Of a stretch of 64,000 bases of DNA, positions 1-8,033 are shown in pieces. The first letter of the stretch is position 1. Each line of letters opens with the position of its first letter. A model generated the notes under the pieces. That model made no database searches, had not been told where the DNA came from, and saw nothing but the letters and a program-made list of their open reading frames with translations. This stretch comes from Haloarcula marismortui ATCC 43049 (GTDB lineage: Archaea; Halobacteriota; Halobacteria; Halobacteriales; Haloarculaceae), in assembly GCF_000011085.1 (NCBI RefSeq), contig NC_006396.1, positions 186,001 through 250,000 of the forward strand, in the 5' to 3' direction. The position numbers and the translations under genes were made by a program.

Positions 1-1136
1 GGACCTACGACCTCCATCTGCGCTACGCGGCCGATCAGGAAGACAACTCGACAGCGGTTCAGGACAACGGCAGTCCCGAGGCGACGCTCGTCGTTAACGG
101 CACAGAACAGACGCTCGCGCCGTCGTTCACGAGCTACTGGGACACCTGGGATATCCACACAGTGTCTGTTGACCTCGACGCGGGCACGAACCGTATCGGC
201 ATCAAGCTCGGGTCGAACGATGTCGGCGGTTTCAACCTCAACACCGTTGGGGTCACCGACCAGGGCGCTGGCGCACCGTTCCCGGCCGCCTACAGCAACT
301 TCAGCGACAGCGTCGCAGCGGCCGAAAACTACGACACCGAGCCGGAGTTCGACTACATCGAGAACGTCCCCGTGAGCTGGGACGAAACGGTCGCCGTCGA
401 CGGCCAGATTGGCGATTACATCGTGACGGCGAAACGGAGCGGCGACGAGTGGTACCTCGGGGCGATGACCGACGGCACCGCCCGCGACCTGACTGTCTCA
501 CTCGATTTCCTGTCGAGTCAGTCCGACGGCTGGACGGTCACCGAGTACGCTGACGCCGCCGAGGCCGACGTGGACAACAACCCGACCGCAGTCGTTATCA
601 GCGACTACAACGTCTCGGCTGGCGACAGCGTCAGCATCTCCATGGGCGCGGGCGGCGGGACCGCCATGCGCATCCTCCCGTCCGACGGCAGCGACGGAAA
701 CGACATCGTCTCCGGTGAGGCGTATGTCCTCCGGAACCGCAACAGCGGCAAGGCGCTAGATGTCGAGTTCGCCTCGACCAGTGACGGCGCGAACGTCCAT
801 CAGTACGAGTACAGCGGTGGCGACAATCAGCAGTGGGTCGTCACCGACCTCGGAAACGGCTACTACAAACTGGAAGCGGTCCACAGCGGCAAGGCGCTGG
901 ATGTCGATGCCGCCTCGACCAGCGACGGCGCGAACGTCCAGCAGTACGCCTATGCCGGCGGTGAGAACCAGCAGTGGGCTATCGAGGAGAACGCCGACGG
1001 AAGCTACCGACTGTTGGCCCGCCACAGCGGCAAAGCGCTGGATGTTGAAGCCGCCTCGACCAGCGACGGCGCGAATGTCCAGCAGTACAGCTACGTTGGC
1101 GGCGACAACCAGAAGTGGACCTTCGAGCAACTGTAG
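1..1136 (+). CDS. C-terminal part of a secreted GH97-like glycosidase with ricin-type lectin tail (5' end outside window)
   Basis: The frame is open from the first bases of the window, so this is the end of a longer gene. The first part (about 1-280) resembles a CBM6/CBM35-type carbohydrate-binding module (W-D-T-W, then GTNRIGIKL). Next comes a stretch typical of the C-terminal beta domain of GH97 alpha-glucosidases (WDET, IGDYIVTAKRSGDEWYLGAMTDG, about 380-490). The last 140 residues are three ricin-B-like repeats, each with S-G-K-A-L-D-V and a Q-x-W motif (QQW, QQW, QKW). The enzyme probably hydrolyses an alpha-glucan or alpha-galactoside outside the cell. The catalytic domain is not visible, so GH97 is inferred from the tail only. 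Confidence 0.75.
   Translation, partial: TYDLHLRYAADQEDNSTAVQDNGSPEATLVVNGTEQTLAPSFTSYWDTWDIHTVSVDLDAGTNRIGIKLGSNDVGGFNLNTVGVTDQGAGAPFPAAYSNFSDSVAAAENYDTEPEFDYIENVPVSWDETVAVDGQIGDYIVTAKRSGDEWYLGAMTDGTARDLTVSLDFLSSQSDGWTVTEYADAAEADVDNNPTAVVISDYNVSAGDSVSISMGAGGGTAMRILPSDGSDGNDIVSGEAYVLRNRNSGKALDVEFASTSDGANVHQYEYSGGDNQQWVVTDLGNGYYKLEAVHSGKALDVDAASTSDGANVQQYAYAGGENQQWAIEENADGSYRLLARHSGKALDVEAASTSDGANVQQYSYVGGDNQKWTFEQL
738..1130 (+). repeat. Three near-identical in-gene repeats encoding the ricin-type lectin
   Basis: Copies begin near 740, 882 and 1023, about 141 bases apart. Each carries nearly the same DNA for SGKALDV and for the following A-S-T-S-D-G-A-N-V stretch. Copies 2 and 3 differ mostly at third codon positions, which suggests recent duplication or gene conversion within the lectin domain. 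Confidence 0.8.
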
Positions 1137-1291
1137 GCCACGCAGCGTCGCCCTACCGGCAATAATCTTCGCTGCTTGCAGTTTCGTTTCGGTGCGATGA
1201 CCCGGAAGACGTGCGGCGAAACCGGGTCGCGGGTGAATTCGTCCGTTTCAGCCAGTATCTTGCCTCTCAGGTCTGCCAGCGGCGTGTTGCC

Positions 1292-1423
1292 TCAGTCTGA
1301 CCCGTGTCCCGGAATGTAACCACACTCGGGGCACATGCTGATTTGGGGTGCCGCGGCTTCGAAGGAGGCCGCACAGTGGGGACAATCGGACGCGGGGAGT
1401 TGGACAGATTGCTTTGTTGCCAT
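1292..1423 (-). CDS. Small zinc-ribbon protein (43 aa)
   Basis: Translation from ATG at 1423 gives 43 residues with two C-x-x-C pairs (CPHC and CPEC, the latter followed by GY), the pattern of a short rubredoxin-like zinc ribbon. Such tiny CPxCG proteins are common in haloarchaea and mostly of unknown role. The frame stays open to 1483, but the upstream residues are not acidic and include no conserved motif, so the internal ATG is preferred. It lies alone between the glycosidase and dapB. Confidence 0.6.
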   Translation of the reverse strand: MATKQSVQLPASDCPHCAASFEAAAPQISMCPECGYIPGHGSD

Positions 1424-1516
1424 ACAGATTCGTTGCGCAGAGAGACGTATAAGGCTGATTCTAATATTGGCCGAAGTATACAAGGACGTATAATCAGGTA
1501 TGTATCTCTCGCGGTT

Positions 1517-2266
1517 CTACGCGTCGACCACGTCGCCGAACTCGTACCATCCGCTGTCGCGGCCGACGAGCCACGTCGCGGCGTCGAGTGCGCCGGCGGC
1601 GAACACGCCGCGGTCCTCGGCTCGGTGGGAGAGCGAGAGGACTTCGTCATTGCCGGCCAGTACGAGTTCGTGCTCCCCGCGAACGTCGCCGGCCCGGCGA
1701 GCGAACACGCCGATTTCGTCGTCTTCACGCGGGGCGTGCCCTTCGCGGCCGTACACTGGTTCCACGTCGCGCTCTTCCTGAATTACGTCGAGGATGCTGC
1801 TGGCCGTTCCCGACGGGGCGTCGACTTTGCGGTTGTGGTGAGTCTCCATGAGTTCGAGGTCGTAGTCGTCGAGCGTGCCGACGGCCTCGCTGATGAGACG
1901 CTGGAGGACCTGAATCCCCTGTGAGAAATTCGTGGCTTTCAGCAGCGGAATCTCCTCGCTGGCGTCTTGCAGGCGGGCCAGCCCGTCCTCGTCGAAGCCG
2001 GTGGTTCCGACAACCATCGGGACGCCCGCCTCGACGCAGGCCTCGGCGACGGTCAGCGCACCCTTAGGGACGGCGAAATCGACCACAACGTCCACGTCGT
2101 ACTCCCGGAGCGCAGCGGCGGCCTCGGCCGGGTGGACGACCGGGACGTCGTCAACCGCATCCGTGTCGCTGGTCGCGAAGCCGACCACGACCTCGCTGTC
2201 GGTGGCGGCCTCGATGACGGCCCCGCCCATCTGGCCGGTGACGCCGTTGACCGCCACTCGCGTCAT
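1517..2266 (-). CDS. dapB: 4-hydroxy-tetrahydrodipicolinate reductase
   Basis: DapB reduces the DapA product with NAD(P)H in the diaminopimelate route to lysine, in the cytoplasm. The 249-residue protein has the N-terminal nucleotide loop GVTGQMGG (8-15), the GTTG turn at 87-90, and the catalytic/substrate segment E-T-H-H-N-R-K-V-D-A-P-S-G-T (H143, H144, K147). Length is normal for the family. Its start overlaps the dapA stop by four bases (ATGA), so the two genes are translationally coupled. Confidence 0.96.
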   Translation of the reverse strand: MTRVAVNGVTGQMGGAVIEAATDSEVVVGFATSDTDAVDDVPVVHPAEAAAALREYDVDVVVDFAVPKGALTVAEACVEAGVPMVVGTTGFDEDGLARLQDASEEIPLLKATNFSQGIQVLQRLISEAVGTLDDYDLELMETHHNRKVDAPSGTASSILDVIQEERDVEPVYGREGHAPREDDEIGVFARRAGDVRGEHELVLAGNDEVLSLSHRAEDRGVFAAGALDAATWLVGRDSGWYEFGDVVDA

Positions 2267-3183
2267 CGCTCGGCCTCCGCGTACTCATCTTCGAGGTCTT
2301 CGGTTTCGAGCGTGGCGAGCACGTCACGCAGGTGGTCGAGGTGTTCGTCGGACAGGCGGGTCAGTGGCGAGCGGAGGTGTGCTGGGCCGTAGCCCCGGAT
2401 TCGCATCGCCTCCTTGACCGGAATGGGGTTGGTCTCGACGAACATCGCGCGGAACAGCGGCCCGAGTTCGTGATGAATCGCTTGCGCTCGCTCGAAGTCG
2501 CCAGACAGCGCCGCCCCGACCATGGCGCAGGTGCGCTCCGGTTCGATGTTGGCCGAGACAGAGATACAACCAGTTCCACCGACTGACAGCATCGGTAGCG
2601 TCATCCCGTCGTCACCGGACAGCACCGCGAAGTCCTCGTCTCGTGTGCGCTCGATGATCTCGGAAATCTGGTTCATGTCGCCGCTCGCAGCCTTGTATGC
2701 GCGGATGTTCGGGTGCGACGCGAGTTCGGCCGCCGTGTCCGGCTCGATGTTCTGGCCCGTCCGCGAGGGGACGTTGTAGACGATCTGTGGCAGGTCGACA
2801 GCGTCGGCTAGGGTCGTGTAGTGGTCGATAAACCCCTGCTGTTCGGGCTTGTTGTAGTACGGCGAGATGAGCAACAGGGCATCAGCGCCGGCCTCGGCGG
2901 AGCGCCGCGATAGCTCCAGTGCTTCCTTGGTGTTGTTCGACCCTGAGCCGGCGATGACTGGCACGTCGTCGACGGCGTCGATGACCGCCTCGACAACCTC
3001 GATGTGTTCGTCGTGGGAGAGCGTCGCCGATTCGCCGGTCGAGCCGACAGGCACGAGTCCGTCCACGCCGGCGGATTCGAGCCGCTGGGCGTCGTCTCTG
3101 AGTGTTTCGAAGTCAATACTGCCGTCTTGATGGAATGGCGTGCACATCGCTGGGAACACGCCGTGGAAGTCAATCGCTGTCAT
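2263..3183 (-). CDS. dapA: 4-hydroxy-tetrahydrodipicolinate synthase
   Basis: DapA condenses pyruvate with aspartate semialdehyde, the committed step towards diaminopimelate and lysine. The 306-residue TIM barrel shows GSTGE at 47-51, the SPYYNKP loop near 107, Y136 in YNVPSRTG, and the Schiff-base lysine K164 in RAYKAASGD. It is the first gene of the dapA-dapB pair. A hairpin lies 56 bases upstream in its probable leader. Confidence 0.96.
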   Translation of the reverse strand: MTAIDFHGVFPAMCTPFHQDGSIDFETLRDDAQRLESAGVDGLVPVGSTGESATLSHDEHIEVVEAVIDAVDDVPVIAGSGSNNTKEALELSRRSAEAGADALLLISPYYNKPEQQGFIDHYTTLADAVDLPQIVYNVPSRTGQNIEPDTAAELASHPNIRAYKAASGDMNQISEIIERTRDEDFAVLSGDDGMTLPMLSVGGTGCISVSANIEPERTCAMVGAALSGDFERAQAIHHELGPLFRAMFVETNPIPVKEAMRIRGYGPAHLRSPLTRLSDEHLDHLRDVLATLETEDLEDEYAEAER

Positions 3184-3571
3184 TGCTGTGTGTCTGGTGT
3201 CGCTGTGGGTTCGGTTGTCCGGTCGGAAACGGTGCGGTAGCCGGCCGATACCGCCGGCTGTTGTGTGTCAAACGACCTGACCCGAGACGGAGTCGCCACG
3301 TCCGCCACGAGTCGCTAAAACGTCGGCTTGCGCTTTGCGCGGACGACGCCCTCACCGGGGAGCCATGAAGCGGTTCCGGACTGACGGCGTCGTCGCATGG
3401 TCGAGTAACTGCGTGTGACTGACTTAGCTTTTGTGTTCTCGCGGTCGCCGTTCACAGTGTGTTCGAAGCGCTATCGAATCGTGGACGGCGCGACTGCACC
3501 TGTAAAGTTGAGTTCTGCCTGAAACAACCGGTCAGTAGACGTGCATATTGGTCATACCCATTTCCTCGCGC
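3184..3571. other. Gene-poor interval upstream of dapA
   Basis: These 388 bases show no ORF with haloarchaeal composition. The dapA-proximal part contains a 7-bp hairpin (3239-3259) and, on the minus strand near 3318, a TTTTAG TATA-like box that could start a leader of roughly 100 bases. The remainder shows nothing I can identify. Confidence 0.5.
3239..3259 (-). promoter_or_regulatory. Hairpin in the probable dapA leader
   Basis: AGCCGGC (3239-3245) and GCCGGCT (3253-3259) form a perfect 7-bp stem with a 7-base loop, 56 bases before the dapA start. It may be a leader structure or a protein-binding inverted repeat. No known riboswitch class is recognised. Confidence 0.4.
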
Positions 3572-3859
3572 TCAGCCCCAGATTGATTCTGGAACCGAGA
3601 TGAGGAGAATAACGAAGACAACGAGCGTCCCGAGGCCGAGCATTCGCAGGACTCCCGCTGAACGTCGTCGATTCGGGGGCAGGAATTCCGCGAACCCAGA
3701 GAACGCAAACGCGATACCCAAAAAGAGCATGTTGTGAGGGCCGTCGAGTACAATACCGAAATACACCCACCCAAGGATGCAGATGAACGAGAAGAGTGAG
3801 AAAAGGAGCCCCTTCTGCCGTCCGTCTGGCTCACGAAATAACATTCGCTGAATTGTCAT
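3572..3859 (-). CDS. Small three-helix membrane protein (95 aa)
   Basis: Function unknown. From ATG at 3859 the protein has a short basic N-terminus (REPDGRQKG) and three hydrophobic segments, around residues 18-38, 42-60 and 73-92, so it is probably an integral membrane protein. A TTTATTAA box at 3882-3889 sits about 27 bases upstream, which fits a leaderless transcript and argues against the longer frame reaching 3988. An ATG at 3865 is the other possible start. Confidence 0.6.
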   Translation of the reverse strand: MTIQRMLFREPDGRQKGLLFSLFSFICILGWVYFGIVLDGPHNMLFLGIAFAFSGFAEFLPPNRRRSAGVLRMLGLGTLVVFVILLISVPESIWG

Positions 3860-3881
3860 ACACATACTGACAGACGGTGGA

Positions 3882-3889
3882 TTTAATAA
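3882..3889 (-). promoter_or_regulatory. TATA box of the 95-aa membrane protein gene
   Basis: On the minus strand this reads TTTATTAA, about 27 bases before the ATG at 3859. The spacing is typical for a haloarchaeal leaderless promoter and decides the start. Confidence 0.55.
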
Positions 3890-4052
3890 ATTGTCCGGCT
3901 GCACTGCCCGGATGTCCGGTTGCTGTATTGATATATTCTCTGCACGGATAGAACTGCTGAACCGACAACAACTGGTTAGTTGGGGCATAATTACCCCGCT
4001 GTTTCACGTTTGTATCCCGAAAGCATATTCGGACCGATAGCCAATACCTGAT

Positions 4053-4550
4053 ATGACAGTTTCCCAGCCGGGACAGCGCGTGGCCGTACTGGCCGACGCG
4101 CAAAACCTCTATCACACTGCCCGGAGTCTTTACTCGCGGAACATCGACTACGAGGCACTACTGGAAGAGGCCGTTGACGGCCGCGAACTGACCCGTGCTA
4201 TCGCCTACGTCATCCGAGCGGACTCGCCCGAAGAAGAGTCGTTTTTCGAAGCGCTCGTCGACATTGGCTTCGAGACACGCATCAAGGACATCAAGACGTT
4301 TCAGGACGGGTCGAAGAAAGCCGACTGGGATGTCGGGATGAGCCTCGACGCCGTCTCGCTGGCGAATCACGTCGATACAGTAGTGCTCTGTACCGGCGAC
4401 GGGGATTTCGCTCGCGTGTGTCGATATCTCCGCCACGAGGGCTGTCGCGTCGAAGCGATGGGATTCGAGGAGTCGTCCTCCGAAGACCTCAAAGCGGCCG
4501 TTGATGGATTTATCGACATGAGCGACGACTCCGACCGGTTCCTGCTGTAG
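4053..4550 (+). CDS. NYN-domain (LabA/DUF88-like) putative ribonuclease
   Basis: NYN proteins have a PIN-like fold and are predicted metal-dependent RNases. The 165-residue protein shows the expected acidic residues: D15 and N18 in ADAQNLY, D91/D93 in KKADWDVG, and D116/D118 in CTGDGDF. It ends soon after the domain, so it is a single-domain member. CATATT at 4025-4030 lies 26 bases before the start and is a likely TATA box. The RNA substrate cannot be inferred from its neighbours, which are unrelated small genes. Confidence 0.88.
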   Translation: MTVSQPGQRVAVLADAQNLYHTARSLYSRNIDYEALLEEAVDGRELTRAIAYVIRADSPEEESFFEALVDIGFETRIKDIKTFQDGSKKADWDVGMSLDAVSLANHVDTVVLCTGDGDFARVCRYLRHEGCRVEAMGFEESSSEDLKAAVDGFIDMSDDSDRFLL

Positions 4551-4697
4551 CCGAATCAGTGTCTGGGCGGTCGCTCCGCCGCTCTGTCCACTGCTGTTTA
4601 CCCACGTAACCGACATTCTCCCGCGGTTTTCTGCGGTTCGACGGGCCTACAGCTACGGTGTTTGGGTTACTGTCGAAGGAAAAGGTTCTCTCGGCGG

Positions 4698-4880
4698 TTA
4701 GACCGGGCGACCGTCTTCTGACGTTCCAACGAGGAGCGCTCCGGCGGCCAGCCCCAGCGCAGCCAGCGCTCCGGCAGCGGCCGGGATGCCGATGTCGATT
4801 GCCCCTGTACCAAGGATGAGCACGCTGCTGATCGCCAGCAGCAGAGCGCCCAGCATTACTTTTCGCGTGTCTGTAGCCAT
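4698..4880 (-). CDS. Small two-helix membrane protein (60 aa)
   Basis: Unknown function. Translation from ATG at 4880 gives 60 residues: a short N-terminus (MATDTRK) and two hydrophobic Ala/Gly/Leu-rich helices, about 8-27 and 31-52, ending in a charged tail. GGTGAT just before the ATG is a plausible ribosome-binding site, and ATTTATA near 4908-4914 a plausible TATA box. The longer frame to 5267 is not acidic and is rejected. Confidence 0.55.
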   Translation of the reverse strand: MATDTRKVMLGALLLAISSVLILGTGAIDIGIPAAAGALAALGLAAGALLVGTSEDGRPV

Positions 4881-5469
4881 ATCACCAATCCCTAAGAAGT
4901 CATCGGGTATAAATTTCCCCAAAACCGATGGAGGAAAGTATGGGACAGGACAGCAATACCCATATTTCTCCTGCGAAACGCCACCGCTCCAGCTCGGCAG
5001 CACGGTATTTCGGGCCCACCTGCACAACTGAAGCAGTACATACATCCCCTCGTAGTGCCCCCGACCAGTTGGGTCATAGCGACAGCATGTTGCCACGTGT
5101 TGAGGCGTGTCGGTACACCCTCGCGGCTGCTCGTCACGGACCAGGCGCGAGATAGAGACCCACTGCAGTTCCAAGCATCGTCGTCGGACCTCCGACACGG
5201 ATTGGATACAGAGGCACACGCCCCGCACACTCGGGCCGGGGCGAGTGACGGAGCGAACCACTGGCATTCCGGTTCGAGTCTGTCACCCAGAGGGCCGGAC
5301 CGCTGATTCGGAACGGACCGGGGGGAGTGGCACTCAACATCGCCACACAATTTCTGTCGGCCGTGGTTCGGGCAGCCACGGTCTGGCACACATTTCGTTT
5401 CGGATTCCACTGGATAGTGGCACGGACGGAACCGAAAGGCGGTTTATCACCCGGCATCGAACACGGGCA
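4881..5469. other. 589-base interval without a recognisable gene
   Basis: Open frames on both strands here lack the Asp/Glu-rich composition of the neighbours and contain no family motif. No tRNA cloverleaf or RNase P core could be drawn. Only the promoters of the flanking genes are recognisable. Confidence 0.5.
5443..5448 (+). promoter_or_regulatory. TATA box of the PUA protein gene
   Basis: TTTATC sits 25 bases before ATG 5470, indicating a leaderless transcript and supporting the short start. Confidence 0.5.
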
Positions 5470-5937
5470 ATGAGTGACGATGAGTTCCGCGGGCTCCGGC
5501 GTGCAGCCGACTACCAGTTCGGCGGTGGCGGCGGGACGGCGCTGTTCGCAGGTCCCGATACCCTCGACGTAACACACACCAGCTCCGGCCGTCCGCGGCA
5601 GGTCCATGCCACGGATGGCCGGATCGCTACGTACGGCGACGACGGGCGCTTTCGGCTCGGACTCGCCGGCGGGAACCGGCTCCTTGATGCATTCGACGGG
5701 CCGCGACATCGCGTGGTCGTTGGCGACGAGAGCGAGCCGTTCATCCGCGAGGGCCGCAACGCCTTCGCGAAGTTTGTGCAGTCCGCCGACAGCGCCCTCC
5801 GTCCGGGCGACGAAGCCCTCGTCGTCCACGAAGACGGCTATCTGCTCGCCGTCGGCCGCGCGGAACTGCCCGGCAGCGGCATGGACGACTTCGAGACGGG
5901 GATGGCCGTGAAAGTCCGGCAGGGTGCAGAGGACTGA
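5470..5937 (+). CDS. PUA-domain protein (155 aa)
   Basis: The protein resembles stand-alone haloarchaeal PUA proteins related to the C-terminal domain of archaeal tRNA-guanine transglycosylase. The last half carries the PUA pattern: V-V-V-G-D-E-S-E-P-F-I-R-E-G-R-N-A-F-A-K-F-V, then LRPGDEALVVHEDGYLLAVGRA. It probably binds structured RNA. Start chosen at ATG 5470 because TTTATC (5443-5448) lies 25 bases upstream and because the upstream frame is not acidic. It precedes an unrelated lipoprotein gene. Confidence 0.78.
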   Translation: MSDDEFRGLRRAADYQFGGGGGTALFAGPDTLDVTHTSSGRPRQVHATDGRIATYGDDGRFRLGLAGGNRLLDAFDGPRHRVVVGDESEPFIREGRNAFAKFVQSADSALRPGDEALVVHEDGYLLAVGRAELPGSGMDDFETGMAVKVRQGAED

Positions 5938-6056
5938 GACGGAGTGGCGTCGTGACCGCCCGGTACGTGCCGACCCCGGGGTTGGGACTCTCCGGCCCTG
6001 CTCGACACCATCCCGTATGACAAAAAGCATTTGCTGCTCCCGTCGGGACGAGCGAT

Positions 6057-6542
6057 ATGCGCCGCCGCACCCTCCTCGCCGCGCTCGCGCTCTCCCCAGT
6101 CGCCGGCTGTGTTGCGCCCGGTGACGACACGGCGACGACCGGCTCGACGACACCGACAGCCACAGCGACGCCAGCGGAACAGTCGACAGCACCCGTGACC
6201 GAAACACCGCAGGACACGCCGACACCGACAGTAACGCCCGCCCCCGACGACCCGATCCTGTTTATCATCGACAACGACACGGACAGTGAACAGACTGTCA
6301 CACTCACCATCACACGGGACGAAGCGACGGTGCTCGATGAGACGGAGACGCTGGTTGCCGGCGAGTCCGTCGAGTATGACCCGACCATTGGTGCGACCGG
6401 AACATACACGATTACTGTCGCGGTCGCTGGCGGTCCCAGCCGGACTATCGAACGGAACATCGGTCGGTTCGCGGTCAGCAGCGGCTCGAATCACTTTGTC
6501 GATATTACCGCTGACGAGATCAGAATATACTGGGAAGAGTAG
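6057..6542 (+). CDS. Secreted lipoprotein of unknown function
   Basis: The N-terminus MRRRTLLAALALSPVAGC has arginines, a hydrophobic core and a lipobox (V-A-G-C, Cys18), as in haloarchaeal Tat-exported lipoproteins. Residues 22-65 form a Thr/Pro/Ala-rich linker, typical of surface proteins and possibly O-glycosylated. The last 95 residues look like a small beta-sandwich (ILFIIDNDTDSEQTVTLTI) similar to domains that bind partners at the cell surface. No ligand can be named. Confidence 0.8.
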   Translation: MRRRTLLAALALSPVAGCVAPGDDTATTGSTTPTATATPAEQSTAPVTETPQDTPTPTVTPAPDDPILFIIDNDTDSEQTVTLTITRDEATVLDETETLVAGESVEYDPTIGATGTYTITVAVAGGPSRTIERNIGRFAVSSGSNHFVDITADEIRIYWEE

Positions 6543-7493
6543 TCACAGCACCAGTCCCGACTGCAGTAGCCACACTAGCAGCGTGACCGTTACGGCACTT
6601 GCGATGGTCGTCAGGAACACCGTTGCACTGACGAGTTCGCTCGGCGACTGGTCCCCTGTCCCATGGCTGAACGCGCCAACGAGGATGATGGTCGTCACGC
6701 CGGTCGGCGTCGCCAGCAGTAGCACGACGACCCGCGCGACCGTCTGGTTCTGGAACCCGACTGCGAGCACTGCGGCGAACGCGAACACTGGCGCGAGCAG
6801 GAGTTTCAATGCGCTGGCGATACCGACGGACTGGAAGTCGCTGTTCCCGTCGACGTTCGAGAGTTGAATCCCGAGGATGAGCAACATCACTGGAATCGAC
6901 GCGTTGCCAAGCAGTTCCAGCGTCTGCATCACTGTCGACTCCGTCGGCGGTACTGCGCCGACCCACCGGAGTGCCAGCGCTACGACGACGGCGTAGATGA
7001 GCGGCACACCGAACACGCGACGCATATCCGCCAGCGGGCTGCCGCCGCTGCCCCGCGCGGCGATGTAGATGCCGACGGTGTAGAGCAACACGCCCTGCAG
7101 TGCGGTCACGAGGACGGCCGTGCTCCGCCCCGTCGCACCGAAGGCGAAATCCGCCAGTGGAATGCCGTAGTTCCCGGTGTTGGGAAAGATAGACACGAGG
7201 ACAAACGCGCCCAGCAAGGGTTCCGAGTGGCCCGTGAGGCGACCGACACCCTCTGCGAGGAGGACCATTGCGGCGGTGAACAACACGACGGCGAGGACGA
7301 CGCTCAGAATCGTGTCGCCGGCCAGCGAGGACGTGGTCAGGCTGTGGACGACGAGCGCCGGTGCGAGGACGTACACCGTGATGGTGTTGAGCGCGTCGGG
7401 GTCGGTGCCTTGCAGTCGGCCGAGCGCGAAGCCCGCCGCAGCGACGGCGACGACCGGGAGGATCGCCGTGGCGAAGATCGACAGCAGTGACAC
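6543..7493 (-). CDS. AEC family (auxin-efflux-carrier-like) transporter
   Basis: 316 residues with about ten hydrophobic helices in two five-helix halves, the usual AEC arrangement. Helix-linked motifs include PNTGNYGIPLADFAFG around 155-170 and LLATPTGVTTIILVGAF near 265, matching the conserved Asn/Gly/Pro-rich motifs of the family. Members export auxin or transport small organic acids such as malate; the substrate here is unknown. It is convergent with the preceding lipoprotein gene, the stop codons being adjacent. Confidence 0.9.
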   Translation of the reverse strand: MSLLSIFATAILPVVAVAAAGFALGRLQGTDPDALNTITVYVLAPALVVHSLTTSSLAGDTILSVVLAVVLFTAAMVLLAEGVGRLTGHSEPLLGAFVLVSIFPNTGNYGIPLADFAFGATGRSTAVLVTALQGVLLYTVGIYIAARGSGGSPLADMRRVFGVPLIYAVVVALALRWVGAVPPTESTVMQTLELLGNASIPVMLLILGIQLSNVDGNSDFQSVGIASALKLLLAPVFAFAAVLAVGFQNQTVARVVVLLLATPTGVTTIILVGAFSHGTGDQSPSELVSATVFLTTIASAVTVTLLVWLLQSGLVL

Positions 7494-7610
7494 GGCGGAG
7501 ATGCACGGGCGAGCCTTAGAATCGTTACGAAGCCGTGGGTGTGTGCCGGTTTCGTCCGGTCGACGGGCCTGTCCCGCGACAAACGTCGGTCCGAGTCCGG
7601 GTCGCTACGC

Positions 7611-7616
7611 TTTTCT
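7611..7616 (+). promoter_or_regulatory. TATA-like box of the NAC gene
   Basis: TTTTCT lies about 27 bases before ATG 7640, supporting the leaderless start there rather than the longer open frame from 7535. Confidence 0.4.
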
Positions 7617-7639
7617 GCCCTGCCCCGCCAGTCCTACGT

Positions 7640-8032
7640 ATGTTTGGCGGAGGCGGCGGGATGAACCCGCGCAAGATGAAGCAGATGATGGAACAGATGG
7701 GCATCGACATGGAGGACATCGATGCGCAGGAAGTAATTATCCGCACACCTGACGAGGAACTCGTCTTCGACGACGCGGAGGTCCAGCTCATGGAAGCCCA
7801 GGGCCAGAAAACGTATCAGGTCGTCGGCGAGCCTGAGAGCCGCGAACTCGGCTCCGGCGAAGGCTCGGCCGCGGCTGAGGGCGATTCGGACGAGAGCGAC
7901 AGCAGCTCCGGCGTCGACGAGGACGACGTCGAACTCGTCGCGATGCGGGCCGGCGTTGACGAAGACACCGCGCGAGAGGCGCTCGAAGCCAACGACGGCG
8001 ACCTCGCGGACGCGGTCGACGAACTAGAGTAA
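7640..8032 (+). CDS. nac: Nascent polypeptide-associated complex protein (archaeal NAC)
   Basis: Archaeal NAC is a homodimeric ribosome-associated chaperone that binds emerging chains. The 130-residue protein begins [21 protein letters not shown], the archaeal NAC start, followed by the NAC beta domain ([33 protein letters not shown]). An acidic Ser/Asp/Glu linker follows, then a C-terminal UBA domain ([23 protein letters not shown]). One base separates its stop from the next gene, so the two are an operon. Confidence 0.95.
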
Positions 8033-8033
8033 C

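Noticed and set aside
4925..5000. GAGGAAAGT-like sequence resembling an RNase P RNA core
   Set aside because: The surrounding positions do not match the archaeal RNase P consensus and no matching 3' core element could be found.
5258..5300. GGTTCGAGTC resembling a tRNA T-arm
   Set aside because: No complementary stem flanks it and no acceptor or anticodon arm can be folded around it.
5134..6225. 363-residue minus-strand ORF over the PUA protein and lipoprotein genes
   Set aside because: Basic/Cys-rich composition unlike haloarchaeal proteins and overlap with two well-supported plus-strand genes.
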